Below are positions 1-11,567 of a DNA stretch of 64,000 nt, one piece after another (within the stretch, counting starts at the first letter, position 1; the number at the start of each line of letters is the position of its first letter). The DNA comes from Podospora comata. Taxonomy: Eukaryota; Ascomycota; Sordariomycetes; Sordariales; Podosporaceae. The notes under the pieces were generated by a model. The model had not been told where the DNA came from, ran no database searches, and saw nothing but the letters and a program-made list of their open reading frames with translations. The position numbers were made by a program, and so were the translations under genes. The DNA is taken from assembly GCA_017354895.1 (NCBI GenBank), contig CP071493.1:372001-436000 (forward strand), read 5' to 3'.

Positions 1-769
1 GAACGATGAGCACTCCTGGTACCCTGCGACCGTGACAATAGCCAGTGGTAAGCCTCCGACCCAGGTAAAAATCTCATGAGCTATATCATCCTCTTCCTCG
101 TCCTTGGTACCGCGACCCAGGATCTTGAAGTAGAGGGCAGATCCAGACTCCTCAGACAGTGGTTGTAATTCCAACTTTGGGAAGTCATTAGTAATGGGTA
201 AAATATGTGCATGCTGGGTTGTGATCATCACGGAGCCGCCCTTAAAATTGACGGGAATGTAGGTTTCAAGGAGCCTTGCGTCCTCCAAGTTGTCGAAGAT
301 GAGGAGCCATCTTTTGTCTAACTCCACATTGGGATCAGCATTGCCATGACGTGGAGGCAGGTACGAAGGTATGCGATAAGCTTGACTTACTTGTCCCTTC
401 AAGCCACTCACGAGCACGCTCAATCTCCCAGGAGCCAGAGGACTCGGGACTCGGAGGGGCTGTCGAGCTGAGAAGGCGAATCTGGTGCAACCTGGTGGCA
501 ATGGAGATAAATGAGTCTTCAAACTGCTGCGCCTCCTCTGCCTCGATCCAGAATATAGCATCGTAATGCTCGTGAAATCTCCAGTAATATGCCAGCGCCG
601 TTTGAGTCTTGCCCTGTCCTCCCAGGCCGTGAACTACAATGTATGCAGGATTCTCACCTTGGGACGATCTTCGAGTCATGAAATAATTTTGAATCTCTTG
701 CATTGTGTATTCGCGACCCATAAAAGAAGGATTCGGGGACCAGGTGATGTTGGTCACTAGGGAGGGCAC
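1..769 (-). CDS. NB-ARC (NLR-type) NTPase, partial, runs off the left edge
   Basis: Two exons are visible, 769-391 and 317-1, joined by a 73-nt intron with a GTAAGT donor. The protein has the Walker A motif GLGGQGKTQTA, the Walker B motif WLLIFDNLED and, near the edge, the GLPLA motif (GGLPLAI). This order is that of the NB-ARC nucleotide-binding domain of fungal NLR-like receptors, which act in non-self recognition and regulated cell death. The C-terminal repeat domain would lie outside the window. No ATG opens this frame: codon 769 is GTG, the frame stays open to 823, and a good 3' splice site (TTTGACTGCAG) ends there. An upstream exon is therefore expected, yet the next upstream sequence faces the beta-lactamase-like relic. 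The N-terminal effector domain is either in an unseen exon or lost. The family call is firm and gene integrity is unknown. Confidence 0.8.
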
Positions 770-1129
770 ATCATGGCTGCTTGAAGAAGTTGTTGGCCGA
801 CCCTCTTGCGCGCCCAGCTGCAGTCAAAGGGTGGGGGCATTTAACCCATCCACTGAACCTTTGGACAACACATCTCCCTAAGGACGTATCCTACTTGTCT
901 ACCTCTATAACACCACATGCCACTTGTACCGTTCCAAAGCCCAATTCGCTTACGCGAGCCCAATCTGATGTCGGCCAAATGCCCCTTGTCCGATATTTCT
1001 CTTCCCTTGAGGAGTTGAGTTTCTTTCCATCTAATTCTTGTCCTGCGGGATGCCAACTCCACCTTCGTGCTAACGAATTCTTTCGAGACAATAACCTCTT
1101 TCACCATTCCTCACACGAACCTAGCGCCG

Positions 1130-2540
1130 ATGGCTATTTTCTGCCATCTACCCAACACACTACGTCAATTCCCCCGTCTCTTCCGACGTACCCCGAAGAT
1201 CCCAGCCGCCCGCAAACATACGATGAAAGCAGCAACCGAGTGCTCCCGTCTGCAAGAGTTGACTCCCTCCATCCTTGAGATCCCACTTGTATCCGGGGCT
1301 GCTGGAGCTTCCGTTGGCGTTCTCGACGGTCAAACAAATCAACTGCATGTCGCTGGCTACGGGTATCGCGATGCACAGGCTGAGTTCGTTCCAAATGAGC
1401 ATACGGTTTACCACCTTGCCTCTCTCTCGAAAAGCTTCACGGCAGCCGCTATTTCTCTGTTAGTAGCCGATGGAAAATTGGCATTCGGAGACCGCATGTG
1501 TGATATCGTTCCAGGCTTCCACCATGCAAACGGCCTAATCAATTATCAAAGCACGTTGCTTGATTTCCTCTCCCATCGAACCGGCCTTGCAAGCAAGAAC
1601 GCACTGTGGCAGCAAGAGGGACCTGAGATTTTACTCGGTGAGAACGACACGCTACCAATGGCCTCCTATATGGAGGCCGCTCAACCGTTGGGGGAGCAAT
1701 GGACTTATAATAACTTCGGCTACGACATTCTAGCAAACGTCATTACCCATGCGTCAGGATAGTCCTGGGGCGAGTTCGTTACTTCTCGAATACTTCAACC
1801 GTTGAGCTTGCAAGACACAACGACGGCCGCTCACCCCCCCCCGAGGAAAATTGGGCTCGTGGATACATGCCTGGCCCGGATGGGACGCTCACGGATGTTG
1901 GAAGACCCCGAATTTTTGAAGGGACCGTCCAACAAGCAGCCAATGGGGTGAAAGAGTAGTGTCAATGATCTCTTGGTGTATTATAAGGCTGTGTTGGATG
2001 CCTGGCGTTTGGAAACGGGCAATAGCGGAGCTGCCCGCGCCCTTGGGGAGCATCGGCACCAACGGCATGTTCCTTCCGCCGATGCCACTGGTTGGACGCG
2101 GATGTAAGAGGGACACGAGTGACGACAACAAATCGAAGGGATCTACGGTTTGGTATCATAACGGCAGCCTCGTTGGCTTTTTCAGCTCGGTTCATATCCT
2201 TCCCGAGACTGGCGCCATCATCGTTGTACTTGTCAACTCCGTACCCAAAAACGATGCAGCCGACTGGGTGGGCCAACTTCTCTTGGAAGCTTGGCTGGAC
2301 GACTGTAGCAAGAAGAATGACTACGTTTCCCTGGCCGAGCAGAGCGCCGCCGCCTACGATGACATGTGGGCTCGATGGCCAGACCTTGATGTGCTAACCT
2401 ATGTCTTTCATTTTGGCACAGATGAGAAGGGTCATATCAAGACTCTCCGGTGGGAGCATGACCCTGATGTGCCGGGCGGTGAAACATTTGTGAAGAAATC
2501 CAATGAAACCCTTGATCATAGGGTGCGCACGGGGCATTAA
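1130..2540 (+). pseudogene. Decayed serine beta-lactamase-like hydrolase (PF00144 type)
   Basis: The reading frame starts at ATG 1130 or 1223 and shows the class C beta-lactamase/esterase fold signatures: the SxxK active-site motif (SLSK in HLASLSKSFT), the YxN motif (YNN in WTYNNFGY), and a C-terminal WYHNGSLVGFF block where related enzymes have HGG. The frame is broken by an in-frame TAG at 1760, a shift at the C run near 1838, another break near 1952 with an apparent extra A in GTGAAAGAG, and at least one more shift before the last segment, which ends at 2540. Each segment still matches the family in order, so decay is recent. Fungal members are often secreted or cytosolic esterases, some in secondary metabolism; no product is expected here. 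One or two shifts could be assembly errors, but four lesions argue for a pseudogene. Confidence 0.78.
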
Positions 2541-3041
2541 TGAACGGTGAAGAGGTAGTGGTGTAAAACTGGGGTGGGATTGAAAGAGACATGGTAGATT
2601 CAGTATGTATACGTGCCTGTTGCGATGAAAGTAACTCTCAAACTGGCTGGAACGGTTTGTAGAAGAAGCAGTTATTATGTGTCCTCGAGGCGTACTAATC
2701 TTGTATTCTTCAATGTATTGACCACTTGGCGGCTAAGATGATCCGATCTTCATTTAACCGCACAAACAACATAGGGACCCCTAAATGACATAACAATTGA
2801 AACATGGTGAGGTAATGCTGAAAGGCTACCAATTCCGCACTTTCGATATGACATCATAAACATCATCCATCTGCTCGAACCACATAAAGCTCACCGCGCA
2901 GTAACACGTGTTTGCCTTTTGTGTGACTTCCAAAGACCAACCACAACAACCAAACACTTCTAGATACCATCAAGCTGTTTCCTCACCCACTTTTCTTCCA
3001 CGCATAACACCCACGGAAAGAAACCTTACCTACCTACACAA
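2541..3041. other. Intergenic, nothing recognised
   Basis: About 500 nt between the beta-lactamase-like relic and the small protein gene. I see no coding signal; the second half is probably the promoter of the gene starting at 3042. Confidence 0.5.
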
Positions 3042-3369
3042 TGGCTCCCTCCCACAGCGAAGTATCCAACCGTCCCAAGAACGAGAACGACCACCTCGAG
3101 ACAGGTCAGCAAATTGCCCACGGCTCCGCCGGCGACCAGAATGTTGGTCTTCCTTCCCCCCATTCTTGATTGTGCCCAAAGAGTAAGCTCGCTGACAAGT
3201 CCAAAAACAATAGCTCTCCCCGAAGGTCGCCCGTGCAGATAAGCAGGCTCCTGCACCTGAACACGAGCATGGGGCCGGAATTCCGGGTATGAATGCCAGT
3301 GGAGGCTCCAGTCAGGGGCTGTCGACGGGGCCAAATGCTGGTCAAGGGAAGGGACCGCTGAAGCCTTGA
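3042..3369 (+). CDS. Small hydrophilic hypothetical protein (85 aa)
   Basis: Proposed exons are 3042-3143 and 3214-3369. The intron has an acceptor AATAG and a canonical branch site CGCTGAC at 3190-3196, but the donor GTTGGT is not standard, so the 5' splice site may be slightly off. The product starts MAPSHSEVSN, has no Cys or Trp, is rich in Gly, Asn, Gln, Lys and Glu, and ends GKGPLKP. It has no signal peptide or membrane segment. The composition resembles small stress-related disordered proteins, but I recognise no family and assign no function. Without splicing the frame stops after 42 codons. Confidence 0.55.
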
Positions 3370-3793
3370 AGTGATTGGGCGCGCGGCTTCATTAGTGGTG
3401 CTTGTAGGTCGTTATAAAAGCCTTCATATTCACTTACTGGCTTGATTCAGCACATCACTTTAATGTGCAATGCGGCCTGACTGCAAGGGGGTTGTAGGAT
3501 TGCGCAGTTGAGGGTTAATACGGACTTGGACTTGGGACTTGGGATTTGGGAAATTTCCAACAAAGAGGTGTAAACTAGCTTAGCTCGCGGCCCGCGAGTG
3601 GGTTTTGCAGATAATTTGAAGCAGTCGGGTTGAGCCAAGTATCGCGGTCTTCCACACACATATGTTGGTAGAACGCGGAAGTGGTAATCATGTTGTCTTC
3701 TTCGCCAACATCTAGCAGTAGCTTCCGTCTATCTCAAGCCAAGAACTCAACAGCTGATAATCTATAGACTCCAGGCGCCTGAAATTACATGAT
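3370..3793. other. Intergenic between convergent genes
   Basis: This holds the 3' flanks of the small protein and of the aldo-keto reductase. I see nothing else. Confidence 0.5.
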
Positions 3794-4908
3794 TTACAAC
3801 TTCCTTTGTCTACCAAATGTGTTAGGCCCTGGGGGCTTATTGTCCAACACGCCCTCAATCTCCTCTAACACATCAGGCGTCAGCTTCTCCAGCAGCTTCA
3901 ACGCACCGATGTTGTCCTCCAACTGCTCAATCTTGGTAGCACCCAAGATAACCGTGCTAACATTAGGGTTCGAGGCAGCCCAAGCAAGCGCCAGCTGTGA
4001 CACACTGCCTCCAAGACGCTCCGCAATCTTGGTCAACTTGCGCACCTTTTCAATCTTGGCCTGCCCAGCCTCGCTCTTGAGCTCCTTGACAGTATTCTCA
4101 AAGAAGGCCTTGTTGGTGGCAAAACGCGAGTCCTCGGGGATGCCATCATTATACTTGCCGGTGAGGATGCCGCTGGCAAGAGGGGACCAGATGGTGGTGC
4201 CGTAGCCGTGGTGCTTGTACAGATCCGCGTACTCGACCTCGAAGCGCTCGCGGTGGAAGGCGTTGTATTGTGGCTGCTCGACAACGGGGGCGATGAGGTT
4301 GTGCTTCTCGGCCAATCTGATGGCATCGGTGATCTGAGCGGCGGACCACTCAGAGGTGCCCCAATAATAGGCCAAGTTGAGGTTGCGGATCACCTGGGTG
4401 AAGGCCTCGACGATCTCGAGCATGGGAACGGTGGGATCGGGGCGGTGGGCAAAGACGACATCGACGTAGGGCTGCTGAAGGCGGGCAAGTGACGACTTGA
4501 GACCCTCGACGATGTGCTTGCGGGAGAGACCGCGGGTGTTTGGCTCCTTGCGACCAGTACCGAAGAAGACCTTGGTGGTGAGGACGTACTCATCGCGGGG
4601 CCAGGCGAGCTCCTTGAGAGCTTGTCCCATCTCGACTTCAGACTCGCCATTGGCATATGTCTCGGCCGTGTCGAAGGTTTGCTGACAAATCTGTTAGCCA
4701 CCCCCTAACTAAACCCGTTTGCGAACTGTGAACTTACAATACCGTGATCCCAAGCAGTCTGGAGAATCTTCTTTACAATATCTCCCTTCTGGGTGCCGCC
4801 GTATGTGAGCCACCCGCCGAGCGAGAAAAGAGAAACCTGCAATCCGGTGTTCCCAAGGTACCGGAACTTCATTTCCTTGGGGTCATAGGCGCTTTGTACA
4901 ACAGGCAT
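3794..4908 (-). CDS. Aldo-keto reductase, Kv-channel beta-subunit (Shaker beta) type
   Basis: Exons 4908-4738 and 4681-3794 join in phase 0 across a 56-nt intron (GTAAGT donor, GTCAG acceptor) to give 352 residues, a normal length for the AKR6/Kv-beta group. The AKR tetrad is visible: Asp61 and Tyr66 in FDTAETY, Lys94 in TTKVFFG and His136 in VFAHRPD. The N-terminal [13 protein letters not shown] and GGWLTYGG are typical of Shaker-beta-like reductases, as are the strings [13 protein letters not shown] and [11 protein letters not shown]. Such enzymes are cytosolic NADPH-dependent reductases of aldehydes and ketones; the fungal physiological substrate is not known from sequence. The gene is complete, with ATG at 4908 followed by [13 protein letters not shown]. 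Confidence 0.93.
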
Positions 4909-6248
4909 GATGGGCAGATGTTTGATGGAGATTGGAGGAATGGTTTGACAATAAACGGGACAGAACTTGGGATGGAATAGGGATCAATTGGAAGCCAGAT
5001 CAAGGGCCCAGGAAGTATTTATGAACGGGTTAAGACCGAGATGAAGGCGGACTTTGGGGAGTTTATGACGAAAAGCCGCGGGGGGTGTTCTCCTCTTCTT
5101 TGCTGTTCCCCCTCAAGAGGAGAGCTCTCCCGCCCCAATTGTGGAGAGACCCCAATGATCGCAACAGCTATTGGCATTGTGACGACATCCATTATTTTTT
5201 ATCCGCCATCGGGCTTTCCTCTTTGCGCTTGGTTAGCTTGGAGCTAGGCCCAGGCAGTGGGGGTGCTCAACAACCGCCAAAGTTCCTGAGTGAGGTGGAG
5301 GGGGTGGTGGTGTGTGTCAAGCGCCTACTGTTTGGGCGTCGCAGGAGGGACCATTACCAATGGGAACTTTCTAGTATTTTTATTTCTAGCTGCCGAGGCA
5401 GGCGGGCTGCTTTCTTCCTTTGGTAACCGGCATCCTCGAGGTTGGGAAGAAACATTGTCCCTGAACGACCCCGCGGCAGTGGAGAACCCCGCAGTTTGCT
5501 GATGGGGTGCATTATATTGCTTTCACCGGCCCGTGCTGTAACACAGGATGTATATGTAACGCGATCGGGTTGACTATCTCCACATACAAAGGTGAAACGA
5601 GTACGCTGAGCGCCGTCTTGCTGTCAAACGCCTTTCAACGAAAACAGGTGGGTGATGTCATACACTAGTGGCAGTCAACATTGTTTTCAACGGCGATAGG
5701 AAGCTGTGGCATTATGGGATCTACGCTCCCCTCATCGTTGCAAGACAGCTACTATAGAGAGCATAATTGCCGCTATTCCACAGCTTTCAAGCGACAAGAC
5801 AGACAGAGGCTGCTGTAAACTGTGGAGTGTTGAACGACCTAATGCCTACTTCACTTGCGAGGTTAGCACGAAAGAGAGCTGTGACGGCAAGGCTGCCTGC
5901 CTGCCAGCAGTGGCCTTGGCTCTTTGCATGACAATAAACATTAAGCATTACGGAGGGAGCCTAGAAAACGGCAAGAAACTTCACTGAAGAAATGTGTTAG
6001 TCGTATACATAACGGCGTAATGAACCGGTGGCCAAGGATCCGTCACCGGTTTGGCAACGGAAAGGGGGCCGAGGAAACCACACAGAACATCGTACGCTGC
6101 CCAACACCGGTCGCGTTTGCAACAGGGCCAACAAGGCTGTAGAAGATGATTAAAGTCAATAAAGATGCATAAGTACATGTGGAGCATATGTACAGAGGGT
6201 ATCGGTAAGTCCAACCACCAAATCTCCAACGCCAAAAACACCATTTCC
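4909..6248. other. Long intergenic region, nothing recognised
   Basis: About 1.3 kb between two minus-strand genes. The first few hundred bases upstream of 4908 should be the reductase promoter. Open frames here (for example 5706-5987) have no family resemblance, no supporting introns and look like chance. The end near 6000-6248 is probably the 3' UTR of the next gene. Confidence 0.45.
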
Positions 6249-7424
6249 TCAGCTCTCGCAGAATCTTCGTCCTCTTGGCTTTGGCCGAAGGGCATCTGAC
6301 GATGGCTTTTGTATGCGAGTAAGCGACCCTGCCGGGCCCTTACGCTTTCGCTGAACCGGACTGCAGTCCCTCTTCCACCTTGTGCCCATACACTGAGCTG
6401 CACTTCTTGGATCGCGATGAAGTAAATCATCGACTTCATGATCGACAAGAGGATGAGATCGTAATGGAGAGAGACTGCGGTGCCGTCGATGAGATAGGGT
6501 TGTTGTTGTTGTCTTCCTATCAAAGAAGACCTGCCCTTCTGCTTTTGGTGTGGCCATATCGGCATTATCGATATCCACCACGAAGGGTTGTACTGCCTTC
6601 CGGACGCGGTCAGTGAACGAGGTCGCTTCGGCCTCAACGCCACCCCTCTCAGCTGCTGAGGTGCCGGCGACGGTGGAAGCCGTTGGCGACTCCATGCCAG
6701 CAGACTCGGACCGTGGGCTGGGCTCATCATGATGTGTGTGAGAAATCGATCCGGCAAGATCGCAGCAATCAGGTTCGGACTCGGAGTATGAGAGGGTTCG
6801 TGATGGTGTCTCGTAGTCGCGATGATGATCGATCGGCGAATCGACGGATGAATCTGAACACATCGTCATAGAACGAGGCGAGGGAGGAAGTATCGAATCG
6901 TCGAGGTCGGTCGAGAACTCAAAGGGCTCGTCGGTCATGGGCACAAGACCGCCATCATCGTCATCAAAGAGAGAGCCTTGGGAGTGAGCAAGCGAGTCAA
7001 CGCTGCTGTCCACCTCGGAAGAGGAGGACGAACCCTTATACCACGGGTGGTCGGGGGGAAGAAAGCACGCAAAGTATCGGACGAGAGAGTCAAAACTCTT
7101 GGATCGAAAGAGCTGAACTGCGTGCTGCCACTGGTCTTCACCGATTAAAGAAGGGTTGGCGATGATCTCGAATGCCGCTGACTCGAAGCAATCATTCAGT
7201 TCTCGCATGCGCTGTTGCTTGCGTTGGCGGAGTAGACTGTGGAACTCGTCGGCCGAACTTGCTTCGTTGGAGATTTCGGCCACATCGTGGTGAAAAGCCA
7301 CAGGGTCGAGGAGGGGCAGGGGCACCGTGTTGTATTGATCGTGGAGCTTGGTGAAGAGGTCATCTCTCCTCAACCCAAACTTCCAATGGGGCCAGCTCCA
7401 ACATGTGTCGGCGGGATCGTCCAT
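6249..7424 (-). CDS. Hypothetical fungal protein, acidic and largely disordered (391 aa)
   Basis: A single open frame begins MDDPADTCWSWPHWKFGLRR. The first 135 residues look folded: helical, aromatic-rich, with DDLFTKLHDQY, a QRKQQRMRELNDCFESAAFE helix and a SLVRYFACFLPPDHPWYKG end. Residues 135 to 390 are low-complexity, rich in Ser, Asp and Pro, with a basic C-terminus (SPVQRKRKGPAGSLTRIQKP). No enzyme motif, membrane segment or signal peptide is seen. The basic tail could be a nuclear targeting signal, which is inference. A separate open frame upstream (7606 to 7424 region, starting MASSADARLTF) might be a first exon, but I found no intron that joins the two in phase, so I use the ATG at 7424. 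Confidence 0.75.
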   Translation of the reverse strand: MDDPADTCWSWPHWKFGLRRDDLFTKLHDQYNTVPLPLLDPVAFHHDVAEISNEASSADEFHSLLRQRKQQRMRELNDCFESAAFEIIANPSLIGEDQWQHAVQLFRSKSFDSLVRYFACFLPPDHPWYKGSSSSSEVDSSVDSLAHSQGSLFDDDDGGLVPMTDEPFEFSTDLDDSILPPSPRSMTMCSDSSVDSPIDHHRDYETPSRTLSYSESEPDCCDLAGSISHTHHDEPSPRSESAGMESPTASTVAGTSAAERGGVEAEATSFTDRVRKAVQPFVVDIDNADMATPKAEGQVFFDRKTTTTTLSHRRHRSLSPLRSHPLVDHEVDDLLHRDPRSAAQCMGTRWKRDCSPVQRKRKGPAGSLTRIQKPSSDALRPKPRGRRFCES

Positions 7425-9704
7425 CCTCGGGTGGCAGGAATGGTGGCAGCAGTCGGTGGAGGCGGGTCTGGAAGAGGAAGTGCTGTGGGTATGAGGTCGG
7501 AGTCGGGGGAGGGGGTCGAACGGAAGAGTGAACCAATACTGAGAACCGGGAACTGGGAGAGCTTGCTGGAATCGAAAGTGAGTCTTGCGTCGGCGCTGGA
7601 AGCCATCTAAGCACGGAGAATAGTAGAGTACATCGTGAGAGTTTAGTGTGGTAGTTGTAGTGGTTTGAGCGCTGGACGACCGTGTCTCCAGGTGATGATG
7701 GCGTGAGGGTGATGGTGAGGATGAGGGAGAAGACGGAGCAGGGAGACACCGGGCGCTGGGGGGAGGTCGTCACAGAAAGGGTCTCGACGGCTTAGGTGCG
7801 ACCGGGATGGGGGACCGTCAGGTGTTTGGAAAGAACGGCCGCAAGGGCTGATGTGTTGGATGCCCCAACTCGGAACAGTGGGAAAACTCATTGGCAGGGT
7901 GTGCTGCCTTCTGAGCCAATGAAGTGCATCGTCTAAACAAAGGAGTGGGGCCCTGCCTGCACTTTGCTACCACACCGCCGCCTGCGACCAGCTTTGCCTG
8001 CATCTCGCTTGTTGCATCGCCCCCCTACAAGCCAATCAGTGCACTTCCAACTCATGCGGTCCTGCCGTTCAGCCAATCGCCAGCACAGTGTCCCGCCCGC
8101 CACACGTTCCACAGGCAGTTTTCGTAATCAGCCTGCTGCTGGTGCCCGACCAAAGGATGGGAGTGAGTGCATCAATTTCCGTCATCATTCTCAATCATTT
8201 CTTGTCCATTTCCTCCTCCCACACTTCCTTGGTTTTCCATCACAAAAAATCGTGATGAGCACCTTCCAAAACATCCAAATGGCCTGAGCCTCGAGCCTTC
8301 TCATACTTACAGCAGCTCACTCCCTCAACCTTTGGGACCGGCCGACATCATCTTGTTTGATTGAGAGCATGACTCCTTCCTTCCCTCTTGGTAATCCGCT
8401 CGCTCCTTTTATGAGATCATGTCACCCCGGCTGGCATCGCCTCGCCTCCTCCCAAAGTTCTTCATGAACCCATCCATGATTCTCGTGATGCAGCTCGCCC
8501 TCACTCAGCCTGGGCAGATGACACTTTTCAGAAGGATGTGAGGGAGGTGGGGTGTGACGCTGACGTCTGAATCCCACGGGGGTGAAGATAGTACATAATT
8601 CTCTGCCCCCGAGACATTTTCTCGTTCTCTGCATGAAGGAGGGGCAATATCCTGCACGACTGGTGCTCTGCGAATCACGATGCACACGGTCCCATACTTT
8701 TCTTGAGGCCAGCGTGGGCAAACAGTCCCATCATGTGCCACCACCACTCAGACACAGGCCTCCTGAAGAAGATCACTGAGTGCTTACCTGAGGCCCAAAT
8801 CGGAGAGGATCAGAACTGCCAGGCGCTGACGGCCGTCAACATACCATAACACCGAACTTTCCAGCCGCCAGACTTCTCTCGGGCCCGACAGACGCAATCC
8901 GTCAACGGATGGCTGAAAGCTTGGACAAGCCATCAGAGCCTCACTGTTAACTCAGGCCGTGAAGCCCTACCAAAAGGAACAGCATGGGCTGAAGCGACCC
9001 AGGGCGCTGGAACTGGCAAGTCGGCGTGCAGCCAGTTGCGGCCGAGGTCATGGGCGAGGTATGGCTCTTGGAAGATGATGGCGGCATTTGACTGGCAAAG
9101 CTGACCGGGAATGACGGCGATTTAAACAAATCGATATCATCTGCCAGCCCTCTTCCAAGTCGAAAGAAGCATTCGGTCAACTACTGCACTAACACGGCAG
9201 CGCGCGCGAACAGGCGGACCGGTGCTAGGCACCCGCCGGACCGCTGCTTTTCTGAGAGCTTCGATGACTCCCTCCAATCACCTCGCGCCTGGTGAGGCTG
9301 ATGCCCCAGCCAAATCCATCAGCAGGGCGCAAACCTCCAGTGCTCTTCCACCTTCACTGGTTCATCTGACTTTCACTGCACCGGTCATTCAGCAAAGATG
9401 GCTCCCCAGCCTTGAAACAATAACGTATACGCGGCCGAGAGGAATTGCTTCCTCTTATGCCGGCCTGTTGTTCGTCTTGATTTCGCAGTTTTCCTCTCGC
9501 TCGCTTTCACCCCACGATTTTATCTTGTCTGCAGCGCTGGGGAGCTTGCCGGCTCCCTCCTCTACCTCTTTGCCTTCGTTCCATCTGCGCACATTTTACG
9601 GTTACTCCAACCCCTTACTTTACAAGTGAACAGCTCTGTTAAACTCTGTGGGCTCGTTTCTTGCTTCCTTCCAACTATCAGACCCCAATTCATTGACTTG
9701 CGCC
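7425..9704. other. Long divergent intergenic region
   Basis: This 2.3-kb stretch separates two divergently transcribed genes. The first 180 nt may hold an extra 5' exon of the minus-strand gene (frame from 7606). Overlapping short frames at 7820-8290 and 9222-9629 show no recognisable protein. The last kilobase is the presumed promoter and leader of the kinase that starts at 9705. Confidence 0.45.
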
Positions 9705-11567
9705 ATGATTACCCCCAAGGCGGTCGCGGCGGCAGCGGCGGCCGATTCAAGGGGATTCTCGCAGGCTTCCGAGCAAAAAACCCAACCATTTTCACAATCC
9801 GAAATCCAAGCCCGTCTGGCTCGTTCCAGGATGGAGGAAGACCGCTCCATGTCTAGCACAGTTCCGCTGGACAATTTGGTGGTTCCCCAGGACAGAGATA
9901 TCCGCATTCTAATGAGGCCCTTGGCGCGGGGTCGGTCCGTCAGTCCAGGCAACCACGAGAACTGCGAATGGCTCGCGCTGCACGCAGAGGTGACGGATGG
10001 CGGCGATGACACGAACCACAGCGTTTTGGCTGTCACGCAAACCCACAGAGACATCAAGTTTGCTGTCCGCGTTCCTGGCCAACGGCGCAACGACGAGCTC
10101 TGGTGCGAGCTGTACTTTGTTCCACACAGCAACGAACTAGTACTCCTTAACCGCTCCGAGGTGCCGTTCAAGCTATACCGTGTGTCACAGCAAGTGCCGG
10201 GCAGCCCCCGGGAGCACTTTGAACTCAAGCCTAATTTCACCAGGGCCCTCGCGCCGGGCACCTGGCGGATCAAAATCGACGACGCCGACATCCTGGACTT
10301 TCGTGTCCTGGAGAAGCGTGCGGCGAAGGCGCGCCTGCTCTCAAGCTCTTCAGCCTCGGATATCTCCACCATCGACGGCCAGCTGGTACCCGTGACTAGA
10401 AAGCGGTCTTTTGACGACGATGACGATGACGAGCCTGCCACCCCTGAAAAGAACGAGAAGAGAATGCGTCCATCGGAGCCCGAGGATAAGAATGAGGACG
10501 GGGTCATAATGTTTCTTCCGGCCACAACCAACCCACTGGTCTTTCCGCTACCTGGGACTGGCAAAGAGATTTCTACATCCGACGGCCACCCCCTCTTGGA
10601 CCTAGAGTCTGACGACGTCGTTGAGATTCCTGGCGTCAAGCTTCCAAGGGGTGGCGAGATTGACGAATACACCATCGCCAAGAGGGATCAGATCGCTACA
10701 TCCAGTCTCTCTACTGTGTTCACTGCTGACCATTCTGATGTCCCAGATGGGGTCATTGTTGTCAAAGTCTTGAAGACACGGACCAACGCATTGCCCAATA
10801 ACGAAGCCGCCATTGCCAAGAACGTGATCCGACAGGCCGACATCTGGCTTCGAGAGCTTCAGTACCAGGAAAATTTCGAGCACAAGAGCATTGTGCGGTT
10901 GTATGGTGGCGATGCCCGGTTTCTGTCCCTCTATATGGAGCATGTCGATGCGCGCGATCTCACTGCTAAGGGCACGTGGCGTGTTGCCAGTACAGACATG
11001 TTCAATGGCGATCGGTCAGACGCTTCCCGCATCCTGCGCGACATTGCAAGTGCTCTGCACTACATTCACAGCAAAGGCTTGGTGCATAACGACATCAAGC
11101 CAGGCAACATCTTGTACAGCAGGGACCGCGGAGCCGTACTGTGTGATCTGGGCTTGTCGACCAAAGCCCGCGACCCAGTTGCAGCTGGCACACCATGGTA
11201 CGTCCCACCCGAGTTTATCGGTTTGAGGCAGCGCGGGCCCGCAAGTGATGTTTGGGCGCTGGGCGTGACAATGCTCTACGTCTTGGGCAAGATCACTTGG
11301 CCTGATGTTCGGGCCAACCAACGGCACCCGCGCCATTTGTACTGGATAATTGCGAAGCTCAACTCACGAGATCGCGGTCCTCAAAAGGAGGCCGTATCCA
11401 GGATGCGCGAGTGGCTCGGCGAGGTTACGAGTGCCCGCAACAGCCTGGACACACATGAGAAGCTTGAAAGGCTTGTTCACGGCATGTTATCACCGAACCC
11501 CAAGGAAAGAGCCACAATCAAGGACATCGCTGGCCACTTTCTTGCTGAGCAAGTGACCGAAAGATAG
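9705..11567 (+). CDS. Protein kinase-like protein with conserved N-terminal beta-rich region (620 aa)
   Basis: Single exon. The frame is open upstream to 9648, but that codon is GTG; the first ATG is 9705 (MITPKAVAA, good context CGCCATGA). Residues about 45-215 form a region rich in beta strands ending in GTWRIKIDDADILDFRV; it could be FHA-like, but I cannot prove this. An acidic linker (FDDDDDDEPATPEK) follows, and a kinase domain covers about 320-615. Catalytic features are altered but present: a Lys in IVVKVLK, HNDIKPGNIL near residue 461 in place of HRD, CDLGLS near 479 in place of DFG, then GTPWYVPPE and DVWALGVTMLYVLG. The catalytic Asp, Asn and metal-binding Asp are kept, so activity is plausible. 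It is probably a cytosolic or nuclear fungal-specific Ser/Thr kinase of unknown pathway. Confidence 0.88.
   Translation: MITPKAVAAAAAADSRGFSQASEQKTQPFSQSEIQARLARSRMEEDRSMSSTVPLDNLVVPQDRDIRILMRPLARGRSVSPGNHENCEWLALHAEVTDGGDDTNHSVLAVTQTHRDIKFAVRVPGQRRNDELWCELYFVPHSNELVLLNRSEVPFKLYRVSQQVPGSPREHFELKPNFTRALAPGTWRIKIDDADILDFRVLEKRAAKARLLSSSSASDISTIDGQLVPVTRKRSFDDDDDDEPATPEKNEKRMRPSEPEDKNEDGVIMFLPATTNPLVFPLPGTGKEISTSDGHPLLDLESDDVVEIPGVKLPRGGEIDEYTIAKRDQIATSSLSTVFTADHSDVPDGVIVVKVLKTRTNALPNNEAAIAKNVIRQADIWLRELQYQENFEHKSIVRLYGGDARFLSLYMEHVDARDLTAKGTWRVASTDMFNGDRSDASRILRDIASALHYIHSKGLVHNDIKPGNILYSRDRGAVLCDLGLSTKARDPVAAGTPWYVPPEFIGLRQRGPASDVWALGVTMLYVLGKITWPDVRANQRHPRHLYWIIAKLNSRDRGPQKEAVSRMREWLGEVTSARNSLDTHEKLERLVHGMLSPNPKERATIKDIAGHFLAEQVTER

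Noticed and set aside
781-1278. 165-codon plus-strand frame before the hydrolase relic
   Set aside because: Overlaps the relic's own start in another frame and shows no family features.
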